Assembly (NCBI GenBank): GCA_024803745.1
Contig: JANJXV010001753.1
Coordinates: forward strand, 1 to 64,000
Source of the DNA: Megascapheus bottae
Lineage: Eukaryota > Chordata > Mammalia > Rodentia > Geomyidae
Reading direction: 5' to 3'
DNA: 64,000 bases
Each line of letters starts with the position of its first letter. Position 1 is the stretch's first letter. Shown here in pieces: positions 46,385 to 58,822 of the stretch. A program made the translations under genes and the position numbers. The notes under the pieces were generated by a model. It saw only the letters and a program-made list of their open reading frames with translations, was not told the origin of the DNA and did not search any database.

Positions 46385-46535
46385 GAAGTTTTTAAATTGT
46401 ATTTTATTATCAGGATAAAGTATAGAGGGATTGCAGTTACATACATCGGGTATGGGGTACATTACTTCTCAAACCTTGATAACCCCTTCTCATATTTTTG
46501 TACCCCTTCCTCTTCCTCCACCCCTTCCCAATCAT
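46385..46535 (-). mobile_element. L1 3' end, older lineage
   Basis: Inverted tail 'attttattatcaggataaag', 'cttctcaaaccttgataacc' and C/T-rich block, the same lineage as the copy at 36,623. Confidence 0.8.
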
Positions 46536-47839
46536 CTCCTAACCAGGAATTGTTAATGCTAACTGATATTTAAAGGCTATGATATACCTACTCTTTTTAG
46601 ACAACTGATGTTTTCAAATCATTTGGAATAAATATAATTCATTCAACTTCTTTTCAGACTTCCGGTGAGTACCAGAAAGGATTTACTAATGGATATTTAG
46701 CTTCCTAACATGGCACAAGCATTCAATAAGGTACCAACTAAACTGGAATTATAGTAAAATCACCTTCAGTAGCATGAATCATAAGTAATGATTGACAACA
46801 GATAACTACCAAGGCTTTTTTTCTACAAGAGCCTATAAATGATCTCAATCTGTCTCTTAGAAGAAACAAACACCAATAATATCAGTGGAGATAGGAAGGT
46901 TGGGGCAGAAAAGCAACCCAGAAAAAAACTCAAACTCTTAGAAAGGAAAAAAAATAACTAAAGCAGAAAGGGCCAGGGACATGATTCAAATAGTATAGCA
47001 CACACAACTCTGTCCTCAAAAATCATGAGTACAGTATTTATCTTTCATTAATTCACACAATAGAGTTGCTAAAACTTTTTATAGGTACTGGCTTTATGAA
47101 AATTATTTAGTACAAAGTGAGGGTCAAGATTTGAAGACATTGCCTAAGCTACCAGAGCTTTGAAAATATCTGAACACTGCACAGATAAATATTAAGGTCA
47201 TTCTGTGAAGGATAAGGGGATACCTGGTATGCTATGACAGCTCATAAGTGATGATGAACCTTCACTGAAACACTGATTCATGAAGACACTTTGGGCAGTA
47301 GTGCTCCGTGTAATTACTACTCTGGCTGTTTCTTTCACTTCTTTCTAAGGCTAAATAATTCCTAGAATTTCATGCCCTGTCTTCAAGTGAAATTAAATGT
47401 AGAATACTACAGCAGTGCTTTTACTTGGGAACTTGTGGCAAACACATTTGTCCAGCCTTGTCCAACAAACAGAGGAGGGACACTGGCATAGCAACTCAGG
47501 CTTAGGGAGAACCTAAGCATGACATTTAGAAAAATATTTGTGAAAAAGAAGGGTTTTGTTTCCACAGCAACCAACTTTCTTAGTCTTCTGAGCTCTACTA
47601 AAAATAAAACAAATGAAAGCTGGTAAGAGAAACAGAGTAAGGTCTAATGTAGAATGGCACACAAAGCAAAAATAAAGGACGCTGAAGCCAAGTTCATTGG
47701 AAGAAGCATAGCAAATCCTCAGTTAATCATGAGTGTCCTAATCTGGTCATGACCCTTTAAATCTTCATTTCTTTATTTTTTGGCAACTACTGGCCGTGAG
47801 ATTCTTCTCTCTCCATAAAGCAGAGCCTCCAGAATTTAT
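46536..47839. other. AT-rich unique sequence, no gene seen
   Basis: No frame or repeat of note. Confidence 0.3.
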
Positions 47840-48160
47840 TCATCTTGTACAATTGGGTTTCAGTGCCCAGGATCAGTAACTCTCTTGCCTCTGTTCTCGG
47901 CTACCCATCACCGCAACACCGTGAGGCTATTTTAGGTAACTTGTACAAGTCTTTGTTGTCTTGTGATGAGGTTACTTTGCTTAACACAACATCTTCAGAA
48001 TTCATCCCTACAGCTGCCTGTGGTTGAACTCCCTTCTTTTCTAGGGTTCAACAATGCCCAATTTTGTGTATATAACACATATACTTTGTCCATTTACCTG
48101 TGGTTGAGCCCTTACCACTTCTTGAGTATGGTGCACAGTGATCAATGGCAAATAAAATTT
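47840..48160 (-). mobile_element. Old L1 3' fragment (L1M/HAL1-like)
   Basis: Forward strand words 'ggttactttgcttaacacaa', 'cagaattcatccctacagct' and 'actttgtccatttacctgtg' are the inverted ORF2-end and 3' UTR pattern of old L1s. Confidence 0.6.
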
Positions 48161-48266
48161 CAGTGGCTGTGAACTACGTAGTCACTAAGCTAGGCAGGTC
48201 TTACCCTGGACACAGAAGTGCTCTTAGTGTTCCTTTGAGGCACCCTGGTGCAATTACAAAGCCTTC

Positions 48267-48752
48267 TTGTCATGCTATGTAGAACAACACAGCCAGGCAC
48301 CAGGCTTCACCTATGCTGTCTCCACTGGTACAGTCTCATCTACATATGGCTCATATATGTTTAAGTTCCGTTTCAAAAAATGTGTGTCCACTACTTCAGG
48401 AAATAAACAGCAAAATGCAAATTCAAAATTCCTTCACATGAAAAGACATGTAACAAATAGCACATGTGAACTCCCACGTTTCTCAGCTGTCTTACAGTTT
48501 AGCTTGCCGAGCAGAGATGGGAAAGAGAAAGGGGTTAATGATTGCTTCTTGTTCTTGAAATGGGAACCAAAGGGGGAATGTGCCACTTTGAGACAAGGAA
48601 ATCAAAAGCTAGTCCAGAATTCTCCAGATTCTCATTTTTCCAAATATGAGGTAAATGGGCAAGACTGTGTCATATGGGTAGAGCCCCAAGGAGGGAAGCC
48701 TCCATCTTCCACTCCCTGGGAGGCTGTGAGAGAAAGCCAAGGCCTCTGCTAA
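48267..48752 (+). other. Unassigned 161-codon open frame
   Basis: This is the longest open frame in the window not explained by a repeat. It runs from ATG to a TAA stop and has mixed composition with no domain, signal peptide, membrane segment or conserved motif that I can see. The DNA around it is AT-rich non-coding sequence with old L1 on its left. No promoter or splice context supports expression. A chance frame is the simplest reading; a decayed gene fragment is possible. Confidence 0.12.
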
Positions 48753-49890
48753 CCCACACTGGACATGCAAAATGTATGCAGTGGATACTTTAGTTACATT
48801 GTGTGTAAACACAAGAAGGAGTCTGGGCTACACACAGTTTAAGCAAGCAGGTCCAGGTTGCTGAGATGAGAAGGTAACCCCCAGTCTCCTGACATGCAGG
48901 CCTCAGTTCTCATTACAGTCACTACTCTGGTTCCATTGACCACAGCAGAATAATAAACAACATCCCTGAAAATGGATTTAAAGACCACTCAATCCAAATT
49001 CTCTAAGCTCAAGGTGACAGCCCACCATCCAGAGGCTATTAAAAGCCAGTGGTGGGCTCAGTACCCAAGACTCACACCTGTAGTTCTGGGTACTCACTCA
49101 GTAGACTGCATCTCAGTTAAGCAGTGACTGGCGTCTGTGACCTGGATCAGTATAATAACAAGCTATAGGATATAAAGGTACCAGGAACATGAGTTTGGGA
49201 AGCCGACTCTTAGCCACTAGCCATTTGGCTACTTTATGTCCCTCATTGTAGTTATCTACCTAAACAGGCTTTTTGTGAGGTTTTGTAATCTGAAGCAAGG
49301 TCACTGTCATCTAGTTATCACCTTGTCTTGGGTCCAAAAAATAGAACACAGTCCTGTAACAAGTTCTACAAAGTAGGTTTATTAGTTACAAGAATAGGAG
49401 TCCAAGATCCACTGCAAGCTGGTTCCTAACGCTAAAGAAAGCTCTCCACAGCAGTCGCCTCACTTGCACCACAGGTGAAGGATTCCCCAAAAGTTTCATC
49501 TTAAGTTTTACACGAGGACAGATGAGTTTCTGTGTTAAAGGGCATCTGTCTCCTAAATGGGACTAGAATGAGCACAGATGTTTTCATCATGACAAATTTA
49601 TCATCTTGATAAATTGCATTCCTATACAATACAACCTACAGTTAATTTTGAGCATTACAAATGATGCAAAGGAAAGAAATGGGTCTCTCTAAGGCCACTC
49701 AGAAAAATGTTCCACAGAAATGAATTTAACTAATTGAGAATTTATTTACATGTGCTTTTGAAAGTTTAATACCTTCATAACCCATTATTTTATATAGTAT
49801 TTTGTCTCTTCAAAGTAAAGGACAATATAACAGCTTCCATGTACCAGCATGGCCCTTAGTGTTTATGAATACCTGCTCATCTAATGTTCA
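48753..49890. other. Unique sequence with a possible B1 fragment
   Basis: A short B1-like phrase ('agactcacacctgtagttct') is near 49,070. Nothing else is recognised. Confidence 0.3.
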
Positions 49891-49894
49891 CAGA

Positions 49895-50065
49895 AATTTG
49901 AGGCATTTACTCTTAATAAACTCGGAGGTTTTTCAAAGAAAACAGTGAAGCACAGAGTGGCTTGTTCAAGGTCATCTAGGTTGCAAATGAATGCAGTAAG
50001 TTTTGAAGCTAGGCAGCAGCTTTCAGAACCCATATTTACATCCATTAAGCTACAATGCCAAGGAT
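49895..50065 (-). mobile_element. MIR SINE (ancient)
   Basis: Inverted MIR words: 'aagcacagagtggcttgttc', 'aaggtcatctaggttgcaaa', 'cagaacccatatttacatcc'. Confidence 0.65.
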
Positions 50066-51039
50066 GAAAGCCTAAAAAGGGGTAGATATACCCCTGTACT
50101 CCAACTACCATTTTTAAGGTCAGTATAAATGTTTGGAGGTGTGTAAGCAAAATTGCAATTGTGCCTTTCTTCAACTACACTAGATATAAAGTGCATGCTA
50201 TAAGGAGAAATGGCAGAGTAAGGGTAAGAGATGACAGGAGATTAGGAAGAGGAATGAATATTCTGACTAGTTAGACAGGCTGGTAGCGCTAAGAAATGTC
50301 TGAAACACAATGAACTAGATATAATCCCGGAATTCTAGCTCTGCTGCTAATTGTGGGGCATCTCTTCAACTAAAATAAGAAGTGGAATCTAAAACCCAGA
50401 CTAAATTAGACTCATAGTTTCTAAAGATTATCTAATTTAATTGTATTATTATATAAATTACAGAAATACTGCCTTTTGCCAGAAAGTCAATTTACTATTT
50501 TTTTCATCTTTTTAACAAGATTCTCTTAAATGAAATTTTCCATTAAATTAATAAATTCATGTAATTTTACTCAAGCCAAGAAAACTGAATAGATATTATC
50601 ATCTAAAGCAGGGAGTTTGGGACCACAGTGTCCTAGACCAGTCCATTCTTGTCTGTAAAATTCAGTGTTTCAACCAAAAGGGATTATTTCCACATTCCAT
50701 TCTGATAGAATGTTTTGCTCAGGGTCCAGTAAGAACTTCTAGGAAAAGGTATTCTGTTTAGCCATTTATTAAGCACCTTAATTCATAAATAAAAACGAGC
50801 CCCAAAGGATCAACAGTTAGTGAAATTATGTAGGACAGATACATAGACACGAAGACTCTGGGCATTACATCTTTTGTAAAGGCTCATGGATAAATAGTAG
50901 CTAAAAACTCCAGGATTTAGCTTCCTGTGTTTCTGATTTCTCTGGATGGGGAACTTTCTATGACTAATAGCACCCTCTGGCATCTGTTTCCCTAGGGGGA
51001 AAAATACATTAGCCATAGAAAGTTTAAATATAATAATTA
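50066..51039. other. AT-rich unique sequence, no gene seen
   Basis: Nothing recognised. Confidence 0.3.
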
Positions 51040-51240
51040 TGATTTCCATTTCTGGGAGAAGGCCTTTTCATCAATAATTATGATTCGGTGCCAAACTGGC
51101 AATCTTTAAGCACTGGCCTTATCATTCATAATAATGAGCAGATTCATAACCCATGCTCCTTAGCTGTAGAAGGCTAATTAGGACTTTAACCAAAAACACC
51201 ACTCATGTGAACTGCTCACAGAGGTCACTGGCTACAGAAC
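51040..51240. promoter_or_regulatory. Possible conserved non-coding element
   Basis: Repeat-free stretch with paired homeobox-type words ('catcaataattatgattcgg', 'cattcataataatgagcaga', 'ggctaattaggac'). Suggestive texture only. Confidence 0.2.
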
Positions 51241-54200
51241 ACCAGTTCTGGCCAAATGAACTCCATGTGCTGACCAGGAGTAAAGAGTACCTGCACTAGA
51301 AAAGGAAGTTACAGCTCAGAGTGTAACCCTGAGAGACAGGCAAGTTTTAATTCCTGCAGGAGTATGTGCTTAAACATGCAAATGGAAATCACAGCCAAAT
51401 CAAATATTCCAAAGGGCAGTGAACAACTATGGATAAAATATGAAATACCACATGCTCACAGGTGGATGAGGACAAAATAAGTCAAAACATTAAAATTTAT
51501 TAAATATGTATGATGATAACAAAAGACCAATTTTTGTCTGAGCTTTTTTTGTTTACCTAAGATATCTACTAACTGCAGAAAAGATTTTAAAATATATTAT
51601 TCGTATAATATGCAGGCTACCAAACAGTACTCACAGGATTTGCTCTGACACTGCACTTTCTAATTTATTACTCATTAGTCACACATTTTCTGATGCTTTT
51701 CAGTCTCACTCTTGTCCTACAACAAGCCCTGCAGGAAAGGGATTTATTTATTCTCACAGTATCCCCAAGAGCCTAGTTAAGAGCTTGCCACTGCATGTCA
51801 CTTGTATATTACACGTACACATTTTATCTATTCCACAGGTTATAATGAAGAAAATTCATGAAGGACCTCCCTGCCTCTCCATCAAAGGAAAGCAATGAGG
51901 CTTAATTGGGCAGACCATAAAGGGCCCTGCAAAACACACGGAGGACGAGAGAAACTTATAAATGAGTTTTTGGCTGTAGAGTGGAAAAGCTTATAATTTA
52001 TTTTATGGTCTTTACCAGAATTTTACTCCCAGGAGATAACAAATGGTCAACACACCACCAGGCCACCACTCACTAGCTATTCCCTGGTCTGTTTGAAGCA
52101 CACATTGTTGATCTACTGCCTCTCACTCCCCTTTACATTGTAATTTGGTAAACTAACAATAAGGTCTGGATTAAAGTTCATTATGTATGAAGCTAACTGT
52201 AGTAATCCATATGCTATGCTTCATTTGCACAATTCATTGTACCTATTTCCAGTGGTTGATTTTACCTTTTATTATTGATCCAATGTTATTTCAGGAGCTA
52301 AGGTAAATGAATGCCTTTGCAAGTTCATACAATGGCTCATATCTTCTTTGTGCAGGGTGTCCTTGAACTTTTGCTGAGTTACTGTAAGGAATCAGAATTC
52401 CCATTTCTATTTTCACAGTATAGTACCCAAAAGAAAACCCACTAGCTGCTTTTTTGAATTTTGAAGCAGTCTAAAAGCTGTAAGAAGGAAAAAAGCCTGA
52501 AAAAGATCAAAGGTGACTGAAGAATCCATCTGAAGGTTATTCACAAAACAGGCATGACTTTCTCTAAGTCGGAGACATGAGTATCTGTGCAATTCACAGA
52601 TTGTGACAAAAGACAACATTTAGTGCCTCTCATAGCTATTCCTTTCTCATACTCTGTACTGAGAGAAAAATATGGTGAGATAAAGGTTGTTTAGAAAGTG
52701 AAAGTGTATAGGCAAAAATGCAACTCAGATACATGCCTATTAATTTTCAAGAGGCCACAAACAAGAATTGCTCTAAAATTTCTTTGGCTTGAAAATACTA
52801 TGGTAACTTTCAAAACTACTGAAAACTCTAGAAAGCATATGATTATGTGAGCTTTATCAACTTATATTTTTCAAATGTGAAGTTGAAACCAAGTAACTAA
52901 AAAACAGTTTGGTTATTCAACCATCTTGTAGGCCATGTTCACAAGAATTATATATTTAATGAGCTACTGATATACTCTAACAAAAATATGTGGTGAAAAC
53001 TGCATTAACTTTTGACAAATCGTACACATCTCTCTAATATTTGACTTGATAGAAGACAATATTTCTCATATTTTGTTCTGAATTAAATCTGCTTGGATTT
53101 GTCATTCTGGTTATGCTGCATGAACAAAATTTGATGTTATTCAGATAAGAAAGTTAGAAAAGGGATATGAAATCAAAATAGCAGTTTAGCTTACAATCTG
53201 ATCAAGTATCATCATTCCAGCAGAAGTACTTTGTGAATGAGTCTCACCATGCCACACAAACTGTTTAAAAGTATGCACTCAATGTACTGAGATTTATTGA
53301 CAGTATCTGACTACTCTACAAGGACATGGGGTTGTCTGATCACAATTAGGCCTGAGCACTTGGTAGTAAAGGTTACAAAAACTACTAGTGTAGATCTCAG
53401 TGTCCTTTCAGTAATATACTAAGGCTTTACAGCACCTTTGCCTATTATTGAGTTTGTACCAGTGAAGCAAACCTCACACACACAAAAAAACAGCAAATAA
53501 TGCTTTATCATTACTATGGAAACCTTATCTTCTAACCTCTTAAAATCTCAAGGAAAGCTAGCGGTCTGCAAACTCCATGTTGAGTCCCATTGTCTTAGCA
53601 TGTAGCAGATGCAAACACTATGCTCTGTGTTTAACTAAGAATACAAGGAAAATGGGGATGGCCTATGGTCTGCATTTTTGTTCAACCTGTCAGCCTGCTC
53701 TAAGTTAATTGTCACCGAAATGAAGCTTCAGCAAGCCAACAGAAGCATTCCACATGCAAGAACCAAAAACAAAAATTGATAAGAACAAATGACATCATTT
53801 AAGTTGCCCAGCTCACAGCTAAATAATGTCGTCTGTTTGTATGTACAACTCTCTTCAGCCACACTATCCTCTCATGAACACGTTCCAGTTCCCACTCCCT
53901 CTGCTTCATTCCTCTTTTAATCCAACACACTTCTTATCATAAATAGCAGTTTCCTGACTATATTTTGCTAACACATACTAAAGCATTCTTAAAATATTAC
54001 CTCTGGGTGGCTTAACTACATTTAAAAGCTGTATTCTAGCCCAAAGCAATTAAAAATGGTGTAATCTAAATCTCTGAATGATAAAATTCTAAGGAGAAAA
54101 CAAAATGCATATAGTTCCTAATTATCTTTACATGCATTTTAAATCTTTCCAGAGGACAGAATATCATTTAAACATGAATAATTGTACTGCAGAGGAAATG

Positions 54201-54477
54201 AGTTCATCCTAGAATGCAATCTGTAAAGATAACAGTTTACTTCACTCAATGGTGGTTGAAACTTTGGCTAAATCAAATATATGAGTAAAAGTCTCTTCAG
54301 GAATAAGGCAGAAAGTTTGAGAGAAGAAAAATGCAATCAATATTTCCAATTCTAAATTACAGGCTTACTAACCTGTACCATACTGCAGATGTTGCTTGAT
54401 GTGTTATACGCAAACAATAGCAAATTTCCTCCTACACAGAATAAAATTATTACCTTGGCGCAAATTTTTTTAAAAAA
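51241..54477. other. AT-rich unique sequence, no supported gene
   Basis: More than 3 kb without a recognised repeat or convincing exon. It is the longest repeat-poor stretch in the window. Confidence 0.35.
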
Positions 54478-54490
54478 AAGACGATGTGAG

Positions 54491-54669
54491 ACCGGGAGTT
54501 TGGCCTACTGTCTAGGGTGTTTGCCTAGCATTAACAAAGACTGGGGTTCAATTCCTCTGTACCACATACATAGAAAAAATGTGGAAGTGGTGCTGTGGTT
54601 CAAGTGGTAAAGCACTAGCCTTGAGAAAGCCCAAGGACAATGCTCTGTCCCTGAGCTGGCAAAAAAAGA
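54491..54669 (+). mobile_element. IDL-Geo dimeric SINE, near full length
   Basis: Both monomers are present, with a short deletion in the Geo 3' part ('tgctctgtccctgagctggc'). A 13-bp target-site duplication with one mismatch (aaga[c/t]gatgtgag) lies at 54,478-54,490 and 54,670-54,682. Confidence 0.92.
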
Positions 54670-54682
54670 AAGATGATGTGAG

Positions 54683-55757
54683 ATAAAGTGATTATCTCTC
54701 ACTAAGTTACAACTTGAAAATTGGTCCCATCTGAAATCTATTCTGCCTTTAGGCATTAAAACATGGTTAATGATACCTCATATCAGTCACTTACGTGCTA
54801 TTTAGGTCTTAATAATTGAATAATATTTTATCATAAAAAGGAGTACACACTGAGGTTGGGTAATTTTCCCAGTATATATTTGTTAAAGGACTTTCTGTGT
54901 CCAACATTATGGCAAACAGACGGATGAATTCTTTGCTATAAGTACCTACAAGATAGAAGAAATTTAGTTATGTTCTTCCTAGGATCTTAGTACAATAATC
55001 TATATATCAAAGACCCTAAGAGAAATGGATATTGTAATTTTGAATGTTCTGATAAAATTTAAAAGACAAATTTTAATACTTATACATAAGAATTATGCCT
55101 TACATTTTCTAGACTTCCTGTAATGCAAACATAAATATATACCAGCTGAGTGGTGTTTTATTCAATGAACAGCTCTAGTTTATATTTCAACAAACAAAAA
55201 ATGGAATCCTGTATACTTCCTGTCAATCTTTCATAGCCTTTGGCAGTTCATATTAATAAGAACAGTACAGATTTCTAGTTGCGGTGTTACAAAGCATTAT
55301 TATCTAGCATTTAGGGATCTATAGATGTAGGTGTCTTATTATCATCCAATGTGCAGATTGTAGCCACAACATAATTACTACATATTGGAACTTTATTTAT
55401 AACATTATTTTTCAAAGATTATCAAAACTGTCTCTGAAACACTGGCTAAAATATTTATGGTGACATCTTTCTTTGACCCAAAAATTTAAAATCTAAACTA
55501 ACCTAACATTGCATAACCTACAGAAAAAAATGGAACAAAGTGCCACTAAGAAATTAAAAGATAGACCAGAAATCTTTTTCCCTATAAGTAGGGGCTAGAA
55601 GATTTTGGACAAGTCATAGAAATAGAATGTATCCTGATCATCACTCTTACAGCCAATTTTCTTTCTCTCTCTCTCATTTTTTTTAGTCCATCATGGACTA
55701 GAACTCTGGTCCTGGGTGTGTCAAATGAGACAAAGCATTGGAGTTTTTTGTTTTTTG
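54683..55757. other. AT-rich unique sequence, no gene seen
   Basis: Nothing recognised apart from short T/G-rich patches near 55,660-55,760. Confidence 0.3.
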
Positions 55758-55955
55758 TGGGTTTTTTTTTGCCAGTCCTGGGCTTGAGCTCAGAGCCTGA
55801 GCACTGTCCTTGGACTTTCTCAAGACTAGAGCTCTACCACTTGAGCCTCAGCACCACTTCCAGCTTTTATCTATGTATGTGGTACCGAGGAATTAAACCG
55901 GGTCTTCGTGCATACTAGGCAAGCACTCTACCACTAGGCCAAAATCTCAGCCCCA
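55758..55955 (-). mobile_element. IDL-Geo dimeric SINE, full length
   Basis: Inverted Geo half ('gggcttgagctcagagcctg', 'taccacttgagcctcagcac') followed by inverted ID-like half ('gtggtaccgaggaattaaac', 'ctaccactaggccaaaatct'). Confidence 0.9.
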
Positions 55956-56137
55956 GGAACTGGGTTTCTAACTAAACTATCCTTCCATAGAAGTATTAGA
56001 GTTGTTACTTATTTATAGATCTAAATATCTGTATGTAATATTTGATTTTAAACAAATTTGTATTTCTCTATATATGCAAGCAGAAATATAGAAACAGATA
56101 CACATATATATGAATATTATATACATATTTTGGGGCG

Positions 56138-56310
56138 CAAGGCTGGTACTCTACCACTTTGAGCCACATCTCCACTTCCTGATTGTTAATGGAGTTGAGA
56201 GTCTCATGGACTTTCTTAATGAGTGCTGGCTTCGAACCTTGGCTCAAATATCGCAGCCTCCTATTAGTAGCTAGGATTACAGATATGAGTCACCAGTACC
56301 TGACTTCCAA
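56138..56310 (-). mobile_element. B1-headed SINE with Geo half, truncated
   Basis: Inverted words 'taccactttgagccacatct', 'gagagtctcatggactttct', 'agctaggattacagatatga'. The Geo 3' end is missing. Confidence 0.75.
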
Positions 56311-56839
56311 CAGTGTTTTCAAATATTCTGATCTGAAAAATCTCCACATTAAAATCTTTTAAATTGAAATATCATTACTTTTAAGAACCTGCTATAAACT
56401 TAAGAAAGAATAATGGATTTCTCTTTCTTGGTAAAGAAATAAGAATAATTTACATATTGGTCAACTGGTTATCAGTTTAAAAAGTGTACCACTTTACTTT
56501 GTCAAAAACATTTGTCTATTAATTATCAGTTTAAAAGGTATATTACTTTACTTTGTTAAACTGCATGGAGGAAAAACGGCTAGTAGTACTCATTATCACC
56601 AGCAACTTATATTTATAAAGAATTTTATACAGTAAAATAAGTTCAAATTACCACCATTATAAATTTATAAAGTAGTGAAAACAAATTACCATATAATTAC
56701 CATCCAAGTTCATCCTGATTAATAAGTACATTTCTAAGAAAAACAAGGCTTTTGAAAAGGATGACCATACTTAGAATTCAAAAAGTGCTCTTTTTCTCAT
56801 GAGTCCTGCTGAGATGGATAAACTGCCACTCACATTAGG
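56311..56839. other. AT-rich unique sequence, no gene seen
   Basis: The phrase 'ggttatcagtttaaaaagtg' at about 56,468 and 'attatcagtttaaaaggtat' at about 56,521 form a short imperfect local direct repeat. No gene signal. Confidence 0.35.
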
Positions 56840-57115
56840 TACAGTGGCTTGTGGCTGTCTGTAATCACAGCTACCCAGGAAGATTGAGCAAAAACATTAG
56901 TTAAGGCCTGGTCTCAAACCATGAGACAAGTGTGTCAGTTCATACCTAGCATCCCAGCTACAAAGAAGTCCTTGAGAAGGAAGGCCAGTCCCAGGCAACA
57001 ACACAAGATACTATTCAACAATAAGTAAAGTGACAAGGTCTGAAGGGATGGCTTGTGTTGACCGCCTGACTAGAAAGCATCAAGTGTTCAGTGTAAGTCC
57101 CAATACCAGTAATGA
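56840..57115 (+). mobile_element. B1-like fragment followed by B1-dID SINE, diverged
   Basis: Two B1-like heads in tandem ('tctgtaatcacagctaccca' and 'cctagcatcccagctacaaa'), then an ID-type end ('gaccgcctgactagaaagca', 'taagtcccaatacc'). Confidence 0.55.
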
Positions 57116-57176
57116 TAACAACTGTCCAATAGCTGATATTAAAAACTTCCAAAGTTCCTTCAGTTACAGTGGTGTC

Positions 57177-57206
57177 TTTAGAGACTGGAAATCCCCAGTC
57201 TCTAAA
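57177..57206. repeat. Perfect 12-bp inverted repeat
   Basis: Arms tttagagactgg (57,177-57,188) and ccagtctctaaa (57,195-57,206) are exact reverse complements around a 6-base loop. It would form a stable hairpin. No associated element was recognised. Confidence 0.85.
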
Positions 57207-57429
57207 CAAAAGCTCAGTCTGGACTCCACAGGAAGAATATCTGTGGTGGTCACGCAACTTCCACTCTAAAAAACTGCCAGGGCTCCACTGACTTTCCAAA
57301 TGCACTAAGTAAAATTGGTCCAGCCATTGTGAGACCCAAACAAACGGTAAACAATGAGAGAAATGTGTTTTATTTCTCACCCTCAGCAACTCCTTTCTGA
57401 AAATCTTTTAATAAAAATCTTATGATCTG

Positions 57430-57605
57430 AATGTGACTATTTGAAATAGGAAAGGGAAGGGGGAAAACACGATGATTGAGTGTGGGTGGGGGAGGGAAAT
57501 GAGGACAAAACATGAGAAGGGGTATCAATGTATGAGAAGTAATGCACCTACTAGCTGGCGAATGTAACCTTCACCCCTCTATACATTATAATAAAAATAT
57601 GAATA
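57430..57605 (+). mobile_element. L1 3' end, truncated
   Basis: Contains 'tttgaaataggaaagggaag', a G-rich block, 'gagaaggggtatcaatgtat' and the end 'acattataataaaaatatga'. A short possible target duplication (ttatgatct) lies near 57,419 and 57,622. Confidence 0.85.
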
Positions 57606-57835
57606 AATACTAATAAACATTTTATGATCTCTATAAAAATTCTGAAAAATATCTCCAAATTATCATATGATGTGAAAGAATACAATCTATATGGCTTCAT
57701 CACATTAGGATACATCAATAAATTAAACTTACAAGACACTATCACAAGATAATTGATCCACTGATAATAGAGAAATATCGAAATTGTTACTCTAGAACTA
57801 AAGGATTCGTTTTAGCATTAAAGAAATTGCATGCC

Positions 57836-58822
57836 TAGACATCTCTAGCCATAAAAGAAATACAAATCAAAACAACTCTAAGATTCCACCTCACTCCAGT
57901 TAGAATGGCCATGATTAAGAAATCTAAAAACAGCAGATGCTGGCAGGGATGTGGCCAGGAGGGATCACTACTACACTGTTGATGAGAGTGCAAACTCGTT
58001 CAGCCACCATGGAAAGCAGCAGTATGGCAGTTTCTCAAAAGACTAAACATAGAGCTCCCCTATGACCCAGCAATTCCACTACTTGGCATTTACCCAATCA
58101 TCCAGAAACAAGGACATGCTAAATCCACTAGCACAGCGATGTTCATTGCAGCACTATTTACCATAGCAAAGATATGGAACCAACCCAGATGCCCCTCAGT
58201 TGATGAGTGGATCAACAAGGTGTGGTATTGATACACAATGGAATTCTATGCTGCTGTCAGAAAGAATGACATCGCCCCATTTGTAAGGAAATGGAAAGAC
58301 TTAGAAAAAAATCATAGTAAGTGAAGTAAGCCAGACTCAAAGGAACATAGGCTCAATGGTATCCCTCATTTGTCAAAATCAGTAGAAACCTTGGGCTCTT
58401 CTAGCAGAGATTTGCAATAGAGCAAAACCTAGATACATAAGGTCTGCGTACAATATGACGCTAAATGAAAGGACCTCTAGGATATAGAAACAAAAGCCAT
58501 ATGATGAGTGATTGTTGTCCTTAATGTGCTATGTTATCTCTCATCTCTTTTGCTATCCCTTGGTTATCTCATATTGTTACAGTATTTCACTGGGTTATCT
58601 GATATATTGTATATATGCGTATTTGGTTATTTGAAGTCCGACAGGGAAGGGGGGAAAACAAGATGAGGGGCGGGGGTAGGGGAAGGGAAATGGGGACCAA
58701 GACATGAGAAAGGGTATCAATGTTTGTGAAGTAGAAGAAGAAGAAGGAGGAGGAGGAGGAAGAGGAGGAGGAGGAGGAGGAGGAGGAAAAGGAGGAGGAG
58801 GAAAAGGAGGAGGAGGAGGAGG
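57836..58822 (+). pseudogene. L1 ORF2 C-terminal remnant with atypical purine tail
   Basis: The first part encodes the L1 ORF2 C-terminus with small lesions (for example an extra base near 58,017 and a stop in 'ggtattgatacacaatgg'), so it is not functional. The 3' UTR is normal up to 'tcaatgtttgtgaag' at about 58,730, then the expected end is replaced by GAA/GAG repeats. A 15-bp target-site duplication with one mismatch (aagaaa[t/c]tgcatgcc) lies at 57,821-57,835 and 58,823-58,837, so the repeat tract lies inside the insertion. Confidence 0.88.
58734..58822. repeat. GAA/GAG polypurine tract forming the L1 tail
   Basis: About 90 bases of GAA, GGA and GAG units between the L1 3' UTR and its target-site duplication. 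Serine/proline-rich minus-strand frames here are artefacts. Confidence 0.92.

Noticed and set aside
57015..57389. A 124-codon minus-strand frame
   Set aside because: One end lies in a B1-dID SINE and the middle crosses a perfect hairpin; no domain recognised.
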